Shown piece by piece: positions 1-7,520 of a stretch of 46,946 nt of DNA (position 1 is its first letter; every line of letters begins with the position of its first letter). The notes beneath the pieces were generated by a model. The model saw nothing but the letters and a program-made list of their open reading frames with translations, was not told the DNA's origin and made no database searches. This DNA is from Terriglobia bacterium (lineage in GTDB: Bacteria > Acidobacteriota > Terriglobia > Terriglobales > Acidobacteriaceae), in contig JAIQFF010000053.1 of assembly GCA_020073395.1 (NCBI GenBank), positions 1-46,946 of the forward strand, read 5' to 3'. The position numbers and the translations under genes are program-made.

Positions 1-258
1 CGGGCTTTAGGCGAGGTGGTTCAGGGGAAACGCCCGGATTTCTGGGGTGAAGCGGGCGAAGTCAGCCTTCGCGTGCACTTCCTGCGAGTTGGCGACCAGA
101 AGGTGGAGATCCGAGGCGCACTCGGCTCCGCGGGGACCCGTTACGTCGTTATCCGCGGGAGCCAGGCCGTTATCAAAGCGGGCACGCCGGTGAAGGCGTT
201 CGTAGCTGCGGACGTAGAGGTGGCACCCTTGGTGGAAGCGGCTGCGCCGGGCAAATAG
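1..258 (+). CDS. C-terminal end of an unidentified protein (5' truncated)
   Basis: The frame is open from the first base of the window and stops at a TAG at 256-258, so only the last 85 codons are present and the true start lies outside. The visible part is a beta-rich tail ending in a run like 'VIKAGTPVKAFVAADVEV'. Tails of this kind occur at the C-terminus of many secreted or envelope proteins of acidobacteria, but no catalytic motif is visible and I do not assign a function. A hairpin-rich spacer follows it. Confidence 0.6.
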   Translation, partial: RALGEVVQGKRPDFWGEAGEVSLRVHFLRVGDQKVEIRGALGSAGTRYVVIRGSQAVIKAGTPVKAFVAADVEVAPLVEAAAPGK

Positions 259-329
259 GTCACGCTTCGGCAGGCCAACCCGGCGGGCGAGTTGGCCCAC
301 CTTTTTCGTTGCGCAAGGCCCTGAGGTTG

Positions 330-360
330 CCCCACCCTTCGTGGTTTTCGAAGGGTGGGG
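330..360. repeat. 12-bp stem hairpin, left member of an inverted pair
   Basis: CCCCACCCTTCG (330-341) pairs perfectly with CGAAGGGTGGGG (349-360) around a 7-nt loop. The flank TGAGGTTGCCCC (323-333) matches, in inverted orientation, the flank of the next hairpin. This is a REP/BIME-like arrangement and could also end transcription of the upstream gene, but no T-run follows. Confidence 0.7.
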
Positions 361-414
361 GACAGTGCCCCTCGATATCAAATGCATCATTGCCGGTTGG
401 ATCGTTCCGATGTT

Positions 415-451
415 CCCACCCTTGCGAAAACGCAAGGGTGGGGCAGCCTCA
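415..451. repeat. 12-bp stem hairpin, right member of an inverted pair
   Basis: CCCACCCTTGCG (415-426) pairs perfectly with CGCAAGGGTGGG (431-442) around an AAAA loop. The trailing GGGGCAGCCTCA (440-451) is the near-exact reverse complement of the flank at 323-333. The rest of the 259-510 spacer shows no convincing gene. Confidence 0.7.
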
Positions 452-510
452 AGGGGGAAGCGCGCTATTTTATTGACTGGGCCCGCCCAAACTCTTTCAC
501 ACAGATCTCT

Positions 511-861
511 TCATTGTCCCTTACTCTCGCTGGTGGCGGATGGACCAAAGCCGCAGCGTCCGCGCATGCCTTGCCGGAATCGTTCCCGTTCCTCAGGGGT
601 CATGCGCTCCCAGCGCTCGGCCATGCGGCGGCGGAAATTGGAGCGCTGGAAACCGTGGCGTCCAAATCCGCCGAAGAGGATCCGGCACAACGCCAGAATC
701 CCGACCGCTTGCCAGAAAGTAATCAAACGCCAGCCGAAGAGCGGCGGCAGCAGCCAGTTCCACAGCAGCAGCACTATTTGCCCGCCGATGGCGATAAACA
801 GCAGTATCCCCAGAATCGCCAGCGGAGCAATCAAAATTATTCTCTTCCATCTTTTACTCAT
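511..861 (-). CDS. Small membrane protein downstream of an ECF sigma factor
   Basis: The 116-residue protein has one hydrophobic segment at about residues 8-35 and a second apolar stretch near 45-62 ending in a 'RILFGGFGRHG' type motif. A basic, Arg-rich tail with 'MTPEERERFRQGMRG' follows, so it is probably an inner-membrane protein with a cytoplasmic tail. It starts 9 nt after the sigma gene stops, so the two are almost certainly co-transcribed. Small membrane proteins of this composition are common partners of ECF sigma genes. It lacks the HxxxCxxC zinc motif of ZAS anti-sigma factors, so an anti-sigma role is only a possibility drawn from position. Confidence 0.8.
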   Translation of the reverse strand: MSKRWKRIILIAPLAILGILLFIAIGGQIVLLLWNWLLPPLFGWRLITFWQAVGILALCRILFGGFGRHGFQRSNFRRRMAERWERMTPEERERFRQGMRGRCGFGPSATSESKGQ

Positions 862-870
862 GTTCAGTCC

Positions 871-1437
871 TCATGTTTTCGTAAATTCGTCGTAAATGCT
901 TTGCAATCGCTCGCGCAAATGCAGCACCGCATAGCGCTTGCGCGAGAGCAGCGTATTCAAGCTCACGCCGGTCTCGGCCGCCATCTGCTTGAAGCTGCGT
1001 CCTTCCAGTTCGTGCGCAACAAACACCTCGCGCTGCTCCTGCGGCAGTTCGTCGATGGCCAAATCGAGTTCATCGAGCAGGACATCGCGGGCGTAAGACG
1101 CCTCCGGCCCGGCATCGGGCGAAGGCAGCAGGTCTTCCCACTGCAGCGGTTCGTCGTCATCGTCGCGCGCGACGTCGGCCTCGCTGAAGCTCTCCGGCCT
1201 CTTCTTACGGAAGAGGTCGGTGATGCGGTTGCGCGCCACGCGAAACAGCCAGCCGGTGACGTGCTCGATCGGCATCAGCAGTCGATTCGCCTCCACCAGT
1301 TCGTAGAAGACGTCCTGCAGAATGTCCTCGGCGTCGCGTGAGTCGGGCACGCGCCGGCGAATGAAGTTGCGCAGCCGGGACTCTTCCCGCTTCACCACCT
1401 CGGTGATTCGCTGGTCCTGTTCGAGTGCCATCTGCAC
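871..1437 (-). CDS. ECF-type RNA polymerase sigma factor
   Basis: The 188-residue product has the two-domain layout of extracytoplasmic-function sigma-70 factors. Region 2 is seen in 'DAEDILQDVFYELVEA' and 'HVTGWLFRVARNRITDLFRKK' (about residues 35-80). An acidic linker precedes region 4 ('LPQEQREVFVAHELEGRSFKQMA' then 'GVSLNTLLSRKRYAVLHLRERL', about 130-178). It should direct RNA polymerase to a small regulon. GTG at 1437 is the upstream start; ATG at 1431 is equally possible. A GAGGAAGG stretch lies about 14 nt upstream, farther than usual. The membrane-protein gene at 511-861 follows after 9 nt and may be its partner. Confidence 0.92.
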   Translation of the reverse strand: MQMALEQDQRITEVVKREESRLRNFIRRRVPDSRDAEDILQDVFYELVEANRLLMPIEHVTGWLFRVARNRITDLFRKKRPESFSEADVARDDDDEPLQWEDLLPSPDAGPEASYARDVLLDELDLAIDELPQEQREVFVAHELEGRSFKQMAAETGVSLNTLLSRKRYAVLHLRERLQSIYDEFTKT

Positions 1438-1493
1438 CAGGCTCGCCGCGTCCTTCCTCTACAGTTGTAGACGAATGAGGGGGTGCGGATATT

Positions 1494-1518
1494 GTAGGGT
1501 GGCTGAGCTTGCCCCACC
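1494..1518. repeat. GTAG-type REP hairpin
   Basis: A GTAG tetranucleotide (1494-1497) is followed by GGTGG paired with CCACC (1514-1518). The GTAG + hairpin layout matches REP elements mobilised by RAYT transposases; a RAYT gene lies at 43060-43521. It sits in the divergent promoter region between the sigma factor and the oxidoreductase. Confidence 0.5.
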
Positions 1519-1700
1519 TTTCGTTGCAGAGTGAGATAGCACACCTTCGACGAGGATTGCTGGACGGTCAAGTGAGGCCGTGGCTCGGCCTCAGGGCAGG
1601 TCAGGTGCGACTCTGCGCTCCATTTTTGATAAGCTCTCTCCGCCCAGGCCGTGCCTAGATAGGGTGGCCGTGAAAAGCGGGCTGAAGGATCGCGCCAACT

Positions 1701-2870
1701 ATGCTGAATCGCCGCAGCTTCATCATCGCAAGTGGGCTTACCGCGCTCGCCTCAACCAGAGTGCTGGGTGCAAACGACACCGTGCGCGTCGGAGTGATCG
1801 GAGCCGGCGGCCGAATGCGGAACCTGCTGGACGCCGCCGACAAGCTGGGTCCGTACCAGATCGTGGCCGTGAGCGATGTGTATGGGCCGCACCGCGATGC
1901 CGTCAGGGAACGGTCCAACGGTGTCGCCACCACCCATCTGGACTATCGTGAAGTGCTCGCGCAGGACATCGATGCGGTGTTCATCGCGTCGCCCGACCAC
2001 TGGCACGTTCGCATGGCGGTCGATGCGTTGGCCGCCGGCAAGGACGTTTATCTGGAAAAGCCTGTCACCCACACCATTGAAGAAGGCGCCATCCTCACCC
2101 GCGCGGTTCGTTCCAGCAAGCAGATTCTGCAGTGCGGCATGCAGCAGCGTAGTTGGACTCACTTTCGCGACGCTGTGGATCTGATTCAGGCAGGCAGCCT
2201 CGGACGCGTCCCGCAGGTGCGAACCTATTGGTGGCAGAACTATCACCGGGACTGGGCGCCCAAGCCCATCGACACCCAGGCGCTCGATTGGAAGCTTTGG
2301 CTCGGGTCCGCTCCCGATCAGCCCTTCAGCGAGGAAAAATATAATCATTGGCGTTGGTTCTGGAATTTCGGCGGCGGCGCCATGACCGATTTGTTCTCCC
2401 ACTGGATCGACGTGGTGCACTGGGCCATGAAATCCGATCAGCCGCGCGAGGTCCACATGCTGGCTGACAAGTATGTTTTCGAGCAGTGGGATTGTCCCGA
2501 CACCATCCAGGCAGCCTTCCGTTACCCCGGATTCGATGTGGGGTACGACGGCATGATGAACTCTTCCATCGACGATGGCGGCCTTGAGTTCCGCGGGACG
2601 GAAGCAACGTTAAAGATCAATCGCAGCGGATTCACCGTTTATCGCGAGGGTGTGCAAGACGGGCAAAATCCGGTTCTTACAGAACGCAGTTTCCGCGACG
2701 GTACCATCTCGCACATGGAGAATTTCCTGGCATGTGTCAAGAGCCGCAAAGAGCCCAACGCGCCAGTGGAAACCGGGGTCGCCGCCGCCCGCGCCGGCCA
2801 CATCGGCAACCTCGCTTATCACCGCGGGGGGCAGACGGTCTGGCCGCCGAAGACCGTGGATCGCGCTTGA
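1701..2870 (+). CDS. Gfo/Idh/MocA-family oxidoreductase with Tat signal
   Basis: The 389-residue protein begins with a twin-arginine signal ('NRRSFIIASG', hydrophobic to about residue 24), so it is probably exported folded with its cofactor. The Rossmann domain shows 'RVGVIGAGGRMR' and the family motif 'EKPVTHTIEEG'; the C-terminal substrate domain includes 'GGGAMTDLFSHWIDVVHW'. These enzymes oxidise or reduce sugar or cyclitol hydroxyls with NAD(P). Its stop lies 3 bp from the stop of a convergent DUF1080 gene, a family named for 3-keto-disaccharide hydrolysis. A role in 3-keto-glycoside metabolism is inferred. A GAAGGA stretch about 10 nt upstream supports the ATG at 1701. Confidence 0.9.
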   Translation: MLNRRSFIIASGLTALASTRVLGANDTVRVGVIGAGGRMRNLLDAADKLGPYQIVAVSDVYGPHRDAVRERSNGVATTHLDYREVLAQDIDAVFIASPDHWHVRMAVDALAAGKDVYLEKPVTHTIEEGAILTRAVRSSKQILQCGMQQRSWTHFRDAVDLIQAGSLGRVPQVRTYWWQNYHRDWAPKPIDTQALDWKLWLGSAPDQPFSEEKYNHWRWFWNFGGGAMTDLFSHWIDVVHWAMKSDQPREVHMLADKYVFEQWDCPDTIQAAFRYPGFDVGYDGMMNSSIDDGGLEFRGTEATLKINRSGFTVYREGVQDGQNPVLTERSFRDGTISHMENFLACVKSRKEPNAPVETGVAAARAGHIGNLAYHRGGQTVWPPKTVDRA

Positions 2871-2873
2871 GTT

Positions 2874-3626
2874 CTACTGTCCCTCACCCAGTTCACGAAT
2901 CCAGATATTCCGGAAACGCACCGGGTTGCCGTGGTCCTGCAGACTGAGGGGCAGTTTGTCCGGCGTGGGTTTGTAAGGAGGCCGCACGTGGTGGCCCGTG
3001 GGGCCGGACAACTCTACATTGTCCTGCACCAGCACTCCGTTGTGCAGCACGGTAACTCGGGCCGGGCGCAGCACTTTGCCATCTTTGTCAAAACGCGGAC
3101 CGTGAAAAATGATGTTATAGGTCTGCCACTGTCCCGGCGGCCTTGAGGCGTTCACCTGCGGCGGGAATTGCGCGTACACCGCCGAGGCCTGGCCGTCGGC
3201 GTAGGTCTTGCTCTGGTACGAATCCAGCACCTGGATTTCGTAGAGGCCCATCAGGAACACGCCGCTGTTGCCGCGTTCCTGGCCCTCACCCACCGGTGGC
3301 GTGGGCTCGGTGAACTCAACATGCAATTGGCAATCCCCGAACGGCTGGCGCGTCTGGATGATGCCGCTGTGAGGCACCACTTCCATGTAGCCATCCGCTA
3401 CTTTCCACTTCGCTGGCTGGCCATCGGCGCCCGTCCACTGTGAGAGATCCTTGCCGTTGAACAACACGACGGCGTCAGATGGCGGACGTCCCGGCGTACT
3501 TCCCGGCTCGATCACCGGGGGCGCGGGACGGTCCGGATCGTTGGGCTTCCAGCGCGGGTCCACCTGCGCCATGGAAAGCTGCGCCATGCAAAGGGCTAAC
3601 GCCAGTACAGAGAAAATCGTTCTCAT
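2874..3626 (-). CDS. Secreted DUF1080 (3-keto-disaccharide hydrolase-like) protein
   Basis: The 250-residue product starts with a signal peptide ('MRTIFSVLALALCMAQLSMAQ'). The LamG-like beta-sandwich of PF06439 follows: 'LFNGKDLSQWTG' near residue 55, 'NSGVFLMGLYEIQVLDSY' in the middle, and 'NPVRFRNIWIREL' at the end. The family is associated with cleavage of 3-keto-glycosides, and members usually sit beside Gfo/Idh/MocA oxidoreductases, as here. The start at 3626 is preferred over an upstream in-frame ATG because GAGGTA lies 8 nt before it and the signal peptide then begins properly. A possible 52-residue gene ends 35 nt upstream. Confidence 0.9.
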   Translation of the reverse strand: MRTIFSVLALALCMAQLSMAQVDPRWKPNDPDRPAPPVIEPGSTPGRPPSDAVVLFNGKDLSQWTGADGQPAKWKVADGYMEVVPHSGIIQTRQPFGDCQLHVEFTEPTPPVGEGQERGNSGVFLMGLYEIQVLDSYQSKTYADGQASAVYAQFPPQVNASRPPGQWQTYNIIFHGPRFDKDGKVLRPARVTVLHNGVLVQDNVELSGPTGHHVRPPYKPTPDKLPLSLQDHGNPVRFRNIWIRELGEGQ

Positions 3627-3661
3627 CGGCAGTACCTCGTTGGCAAGATACACGAGAAAGG

Positions 3662-3820
3662 TTACACGAGATCGCAAAACAATGAATCGACTTCCTCCTG
3701 CAACCGTCGCTGGTGCGTAAGGGTTTTCGGGCGGCGGAGGGCATCAATCACGAACCAGTGGGTGGGATTGCTGGTAACGAGTCCACAGACTTCACTCCTG
3801 AATTCCTGCAGCGTTGTCAT
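3662..3820 (-). CDS. Possible small protein of 52 residues
   Basis: This short frame runs from ATG at 3820 to TAA at 3662. It fills the gap between the DisA_N gene (stop 3863) and the DUF1080 gene (start 3626), all on the same strand with 35-42 nt spacing. The sequence ('SNPTHWFVIDALRRPKTL' then 'QEEVDSLFCDLV') looks like a soluble helical protein rather than random translation. The ribosome binding site is weak (GGAA about 6 nt upstream). I do not recognise a family. Confidence 0.42.
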   Translation of the reverse strand: MTTLQEFRSEVCGLVTSNPTHWFVIDALRRPKTLTHQRRLQEEVDSLFCDLV

Positions 3821-3862
3821 ACTTCATTCCGTATATCAGTGAGTCAGGCTAGCACCGCGAGC

Positions 3863-4435
3863 TTATCCCAGATTTGGCGTCAGAATCGTGAGTGCACCAA
3901 CTTGTTCCCTCTTCGCGGTACCACGCAGGTGGGCTGCATGCTCCATCATCCACACCTCGGGAATGATTTCACCGACCAGTTGTCCATGGCAGAAAAGTCG
4001 CACCACCGAACTCTCGGAAACCACAATACCTACCGCCTTGGTAACAGCGCTCATGTTGGCGGCGGCAATGTGACGGCTGCCGAGTCCCAGCGGCACGTCC
4101 ACTTGCGCGGCCACGGCATCGAGGTAGCGGCACGCGGAAAGGACAATTCCTTCCCGACTTACCACGAACCCACCGTCCAACTGCGCCAATTCCTTGATGG
4201 TTCCGCGGAGATTGAGATTGGTGACACGAAGTGAAGACTCAGGATGCCCCGATAACGGATCCAAAATCAACGGCCTGGATTTGGCGAGCACAGCGTTCTC
4301 ATCTCCGAGTGTAAATAGCGTGCCAACGCGTCTTCCCTCCCGACCCTCGCGAGCAATTTCGACCGCGAGCCCAATCAGGGACTCCAGGACGTCAGGGTCA
4401 TATTCCGTTACCTGGCAGAGAATGCTTTCAAACAT
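3863..4435 (-). CDS. DisA_N (DAC)-domain protein, putative stand-alone diadenylate cyclase
   Basis: The 190-residue protein has, from about residue 75 to 160, the signatures of the DisA_N diadenylate cyclase fold. 'LAQLDGGFVVSREGIVLSA' contains the DGA-like motif as DGG (87-89). 'GLGSRHIAAANMSAVTKAVGIVVSES' contains the RHR-like motif as RHI (121-123). Active family members condense two ATP to c-di-AMP. There is no membrane segment (unlike CdaA) and no helix-hairpin-helix DNA-binding part (unlike DisA). The altered third positions of both motifs leave activity open. GAGGAG about 8 nt upstream supports the ATG at 4435. It may be co-transcribed with the two genes downstream. Confidence 0.72.
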   Translation of the reverse strand: MFESILCQVTEYDPDVLESLIGLAVEIAREGREGRRVGTLFTLGDENAVLAKSRPLILDPLSGHPESSLRVTNLNLRGTIKELAQLDGGFVVSREGIVLSACRYLDAVAAQVDVPLGLGSRHIAAANMSAVTKAVGIVVSESSVVRLFCHGQLVGEIIPEVWMMEHAAHLRGTAKREQVGALTILTPNLG

Positions 4436-4599
4436 CCATCAACTCCTCGTTTCCGGTAGACGCCACCGACTGCAGCGTAAATGCACTCTGCTTTGGATGA
4501 AAGGCCCAGGAAGAAGATTCAGGCGCCCAATGAAACAAACATGAGGAAATGAGGGCTGGTCGCGGTTGGAAAACATCGACTGGCGACCCGACCTCGAGA

Positions 4600-4632
4600 G
4601 TGCCCCGTCCAAGCTTTGCTTGGGCGGGGCAC
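4600..4632. repeat. 15-bp imperfect hairpin between genes
   Basis: GTGCCCCG-T-CCAAGC (4600-4614) pairs with GCTTGG-G-CGGGGCAC (4618-4632) around a TTT loop, with one T·G wobble. It lies just past the 3' end of the minus-strand Gly-rich gene and could stabilise or end its transcript. Its AGCTTTGCT core recurs at 28842 and 28914. Confidence 0.65.
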
Positions 4633-4695
4633 CGCTGAGACTAGAGAACGAGGGAAATCAGTCGGTGGAACCACCCTCGCTCCGATATCCCAACC

Positions 4696-6120
4696 TCAGG
4701 TTGTCGGCTGGAAAACCAGGCGCGGCTGGGGCTGCGGCGCAGTCGTGGGAGCCGGAGTGTTCGGCGTGGCTTCGGGCTGCGCTGGCTGAGCGTTCTGCTC
4801 CGGACCGTTGTTGTCCAGGCCCACGTCATCGCTGACATTGAAGTGCAAGGCTTCAGGGTCCAAGGTTGGCGTGATCAAATAGCTCGACGACGAGTCGTAG
4901 TCAGACAAAGCGTCCGGTTCGTAGGACGGCGGACTGTTGTACCCGATGTCAGGGTAAGCCTGGTAATAATTGTACGACGGCCAGGGCGCATACCAATACG
5001 GGTCATACCACCAGGGATCCCATCCGTAAGCCCAGCCCGGTCCCCAGTAGCTGCCCCAATACGGCCAGCCCACGCCGAAACCCCATCCCCAACCCCAGCC
5101 AAAGCCCGCTCCCAAAAAGCCCCCGCAACAACCGTAGTTGTATCGGTAACCAGGCCAAAAACCTCTGTTCCAACCATAGCCACGCCAGCCGGACCCTCTA
5201 AAGCGGTCTCCGCGCCACCCGTTCCCACGCCAACCCCAGCCGTTGCCAAAACCGCGATGGCCGCCAAAGGAATTGAAGCGTGAACCACCAAATAGGTGCG
5301 TGCTCGATCCGAATCGCGCGTTCCCGAAGGACCCGAACGTGGAGCGATCCGACCGCGATCCAGAAAAAGACGAATTGCCGAAATTGGATCCACCGAAGTG
5401 CGAGCCGCCGAAACCAGAGCCGCCGTGAATCGATCCTGATCGTGACGTCCGCCCCGCGCCGAAGCCCATGGCTGGCGAGGAGCCCCTGGACGGGCCAAAA
5501 GAGTGCCAACCGCCGTCGGACCTTCCGCCGTTATGAGCGGAGAGGCCGGAGGACGCGAAGTTTCCGGAGTTGCGTCCTCCGCTGAAACGCGAAGAACTGC
5601 CGCCGAACGAATGCCAATTGCCATCATTGATGGCGGAATGAAAATTCGACGAACGATTTCCGAACGACCCGGAATTGCGGCCGGATGCAAATCCGCGGCC
5701 TTGCCCAGTCATGCCCCGCGAGGAACCGAGCCCGCCGTACGAACCCCTGCCTGCTCCGTAGCGGCCTGTCGCTGATCCGCCACGAAAGCTTCCGCCTCGG
5801 TTGTAACTCCCTCCGCCAAAAGATCGGGTGCCACCGAAAGACCGCGCGCCCCCGTAGGAGCCGCCGTTACGATATCCTCCGCCACCGCGATAAAACCCGC
5901 CGCCACCGCGGGAGGCGCTACCTCCACCGTGGAAGCCACCGCCGCCACCATGGAAACCGCCACCACCGCCATGAAAGCTGCCGCCTCCACCGCCGCCGTG
6001 AAAGCCTCCGCCACCACCGCCGTGACCGCCGCGCTGGCCGAATGCTGTATTTGGCGCGAGAGCAAGAACCATGAAAGCAGCGAACGCAATGAGGGATCTA
6101 ACCAGACTAAATCTGTTCAT
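4696..6120 (-). CDS. Secreted Gly/Ser/Phe-rich low-complexity protein with Trp/Tyr-rich segment
   Basis: The 474-residue protein has a signal peptide ('MNRFSLVRSLIAFAAFMVLALA', cleavage near residue 28). About 270 residues of GGG/FHGG/SFGG-type repeats with many Arg and Ser follow. A segment of about 80 residues is extremely rich in Trp, Tyr and Gly (roughly residues 330-400), and the tail is Pro/Gln-rich. No enzyme domain is visible. Such composition fits an extracellular matrix or surface-adhesive protein, which is inference. The start at 6120 is chosen over an in-frame ATG 39 nt upstream because the signal peptide begins there and GGAAGG precedes it. Confidence 0.8.
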   Translation of the reverse strand: MNRFSLVRSLIAFAAFMVLALAPNTAFGQRGGHGGGGGGFHGGGGGGSFHGGGGGFHGGGGGFHGGGSASRGGGGFYRGGGGYRNGGSYGGARSFGGTRSFGGGSYNRGGSFRGGSATGRYGAGRGSYGGLGSSRGMTGQGRGFASGRNSGSFGNRSSNFHSAINDGNWHSFGGSSSRFSGGRNSGNFASSGLSAHNGGRSDGGWHSFGPSRGSSPAMGFGAGRTSRSGSIHGGSGFGGSHFGGSNFGNSSFSGSRSDRSTFGSFGNARFGSSTHLFGGSRFNSFGGHRGFGNGWGWRGNGWRGDRFRGSGWRGYGWNRGFWPGYRYNYGCCGGFLGAGFGWGWGWGFGVGWPYWGSYWGPGWAYGWDPWWYDPYWYAPWPSYNYYQAYPDIGYNSPPSYEPDALSDYDSSSSYLITPTLDPEALHFNVSDDVGLDNNGPEQNAQPAQPEATPNTPAPTTAPQPQPRLVFQPTT

Positions 6121-6581
6121 AACCTGTCCTTCCCTTCGAGCGTGGTAGCGGGCTTTCAATTGCAGATCTCCGAATAAGCGAGGCCCCTATGAAATCAGAT
6201 TCTCGTGCTTATTCAGGAGTTAGCCTCGGAAACCCGCGCTACTCGCGGAAACCGCCGCTATTAAAGATGCAGCTCGAGTGCCATTCCTCGACTGAAAAGG
6301 CGGCAATTATTAACTCCACTGTTCTCAATATGTCAGAGCCAGCAAGATTATCTCGGACCAACGGCGATCACAGCGTGCTGCTGGCCCAATTCCACCAGGC
6401 TGGTGGTTTTCGGCCAGTCCCAAGAGGGGCGACGTCCTTCCTAAAAAAACCTCTGCAGCGTCTATGTTCCCGCCGGTTACCTCCGAGCGGTTTATTGCCC
6501 GAGGCGGAACCCAGCGATGCAACTTTTGTTCGCTCTCTAGGGTTCAATATAAGTAGTAATCATGCTTGTTTGGAGGAGCGC
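6121..6581. other. 461-nt divergent intergenic region
   Basis: This gap separates the minus-strand Gly-rich gene from the plus-strand secreted hypothetical. The forward frame stays open from 6189 into the downstream gene, but its translation is Ser/Arg/Leu-rich without a recognisable domain, and the signal peptide begins only after 6582. I looked for riboswitch-like conserved cores and found none I could name. It probably holds two promoters and long leaders. Confidence 0.5.
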
Positions 6582-7193
6582 TTGAAAACGTCGAATTCTT
6601 TTCATAGACGAAACCGTTTGACCTGGGCCAAGGCCTTCCTTGCAGTCCTGGCGCTGGTTTGCGCTGCCGCGCCGTTGGTCAGCGCTCAGAGTGTCGCTTT
6701 TAGCCCTAATCAGGGCGAAAGTGACGGCGTCAGCGCGGGCGGAAAGTGGATGGAGTTTCACTCCGAAGACAAGATGACCGGCGCCAAAAACGTCCGCTTT
6801 GAGCTTCTGTCGGACAACTACCTGAGAGAAGACCCGGACTATAAGCCACGAATCCAGTTCGTGTGCACCAATGGCAAGTACACCGCCGCCGATTTCAATC
6901 CCGGCATCCGTCTGGGCCCGCCCAACCGTCCCGGCTTCTGGGGACAGCCCCAGATGGAGGTCATGGTACGGGTTGACGACACGCACAGCTATCACGGCTG
7001 GAACTGGATTCGCAACCGTTTCCTCTCTATGGACAAGGGCACCACTCGCGAGCTGATCGGAGCTCACATCTTCAAGGTGCAAATCCGCGGCCGCAACGGA
7101 CCGGAAATCGCGGAGTTTTCCCCCGCTGGCCTGGATCTGGCGCGGGTGAAGCAGGCCTGCGATTTGACCCCGAAAAGGCCCAGCAAGGACTGA
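6582..7193 (+). CDS. Secreted hypothetical protein
   Basis: The 203-residue product starts with a basic N-terminus and a clear signal peptide ('AFLAVLALVCAAAPLVSAQS', about residues 17-36). The mature protein is a beta-rich soluble domain with 'WMEFHSEDKMTGAKNVRFEL' and 'HSYHGWNWIRNRF'. I recognise no catalytic motif; it resembles periplasmic proteins that accompany modification or transport systems but cannot be named. TTG at 6582 is chosen because GGAGGA ends 4 nt before it and the signal peptide follows directly. The longer in-frame ATG at 6189 would bury the signal peptide about 150 residues in. Confidence 0.68.
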   Translation: MKTSNSFHRRNRLTWAKAFLAVLALVCAAAPLVSAQSVAFSPNQGESDGVSAGGKWMEFHSEDKMTGAKNVRFELLSDNYLREDPDYKPRIQFVCTNGKYTAADFNPGIRLGPPNRPGFWGQPQMEVMVRVDDTHSYHGWNWIRNRFLSMDKGTTRELIGAHIFKVQIRGRNGPEIAEFSPAGLDLARVKQACDLTPKRPSKD

Positions 7194-7520
7194 GGCCGCT
7201 CCAGACCGGAGCCAGAGCGCCAGCGTCAGGACACATCGAGCCGCACGAATCCGCGTGGTCGGTGCCTAGATTCGGTGCCTACATAGTGGCCTCAGATTGG
7301 ATATCCGCTCGCCCCGTGAGGTTGCCGAAGAAGTCGGCTCGGAGCTTTCCTGGGAAGGGCACGACCTTGGTCGTGCCGCTTAGCCGCCAAGCGACCAAAG
7401 CCCGACATTGAATATTGGAAACAGACCTAAGTGTCATCGCCCGAACGATAGGGCGAGATCGCCCGCCCGTTCGGGGAATCGCGCCCTGCCAGGTGAGAGG
7501 GCAGTCAATAAACAACCAAG
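7194..7520. other. Structured intergenic region between convergent genes
   Basis: No convincing gene is present. Two strong structures are visible. GGCACGACC (7358-7366) pairs with GGTCGTGCC (7369-7377) across TT. CCCGAACG (7440-7447) pairs with CGTTCGGG (7468-7475), enclosing GGGCGA/TCGCCC (7451-7464). They could terminate both converging transcripts or be a repeat element. A 78-codon minus-strand open frame crosses them but reads mainly as translated repeat. Confidence 0.55.

Noticed and set aside
355..1341. 328-codon plus-strand open frame over the sigma factor and membrane protein genes
   Set aside because: It covers two well-supported minus-strand genes and reads as low-complexity Gln/Arg/Ala sequence.
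4696..6120. Glycine-codon repeats as a tandem repeat or CRISPR array
   Set aside because: The repeats are irregular codon-level GGN/TTC runs within one reading frame with no constant repeat and spacer lengths.
6180..6581. A riboswitch (c-di-GMP or c-di-AMP type) upstream of the secreted protein
   Set aside because: I compared the conserved cores I know and found no match on either strand.
7279..7515. 78-codon minus-strand open frame in the structured spacer
   Set aside because: It translates across two hairpins and has no ribosome binding site or protein-like pattern; better explained as repeat.
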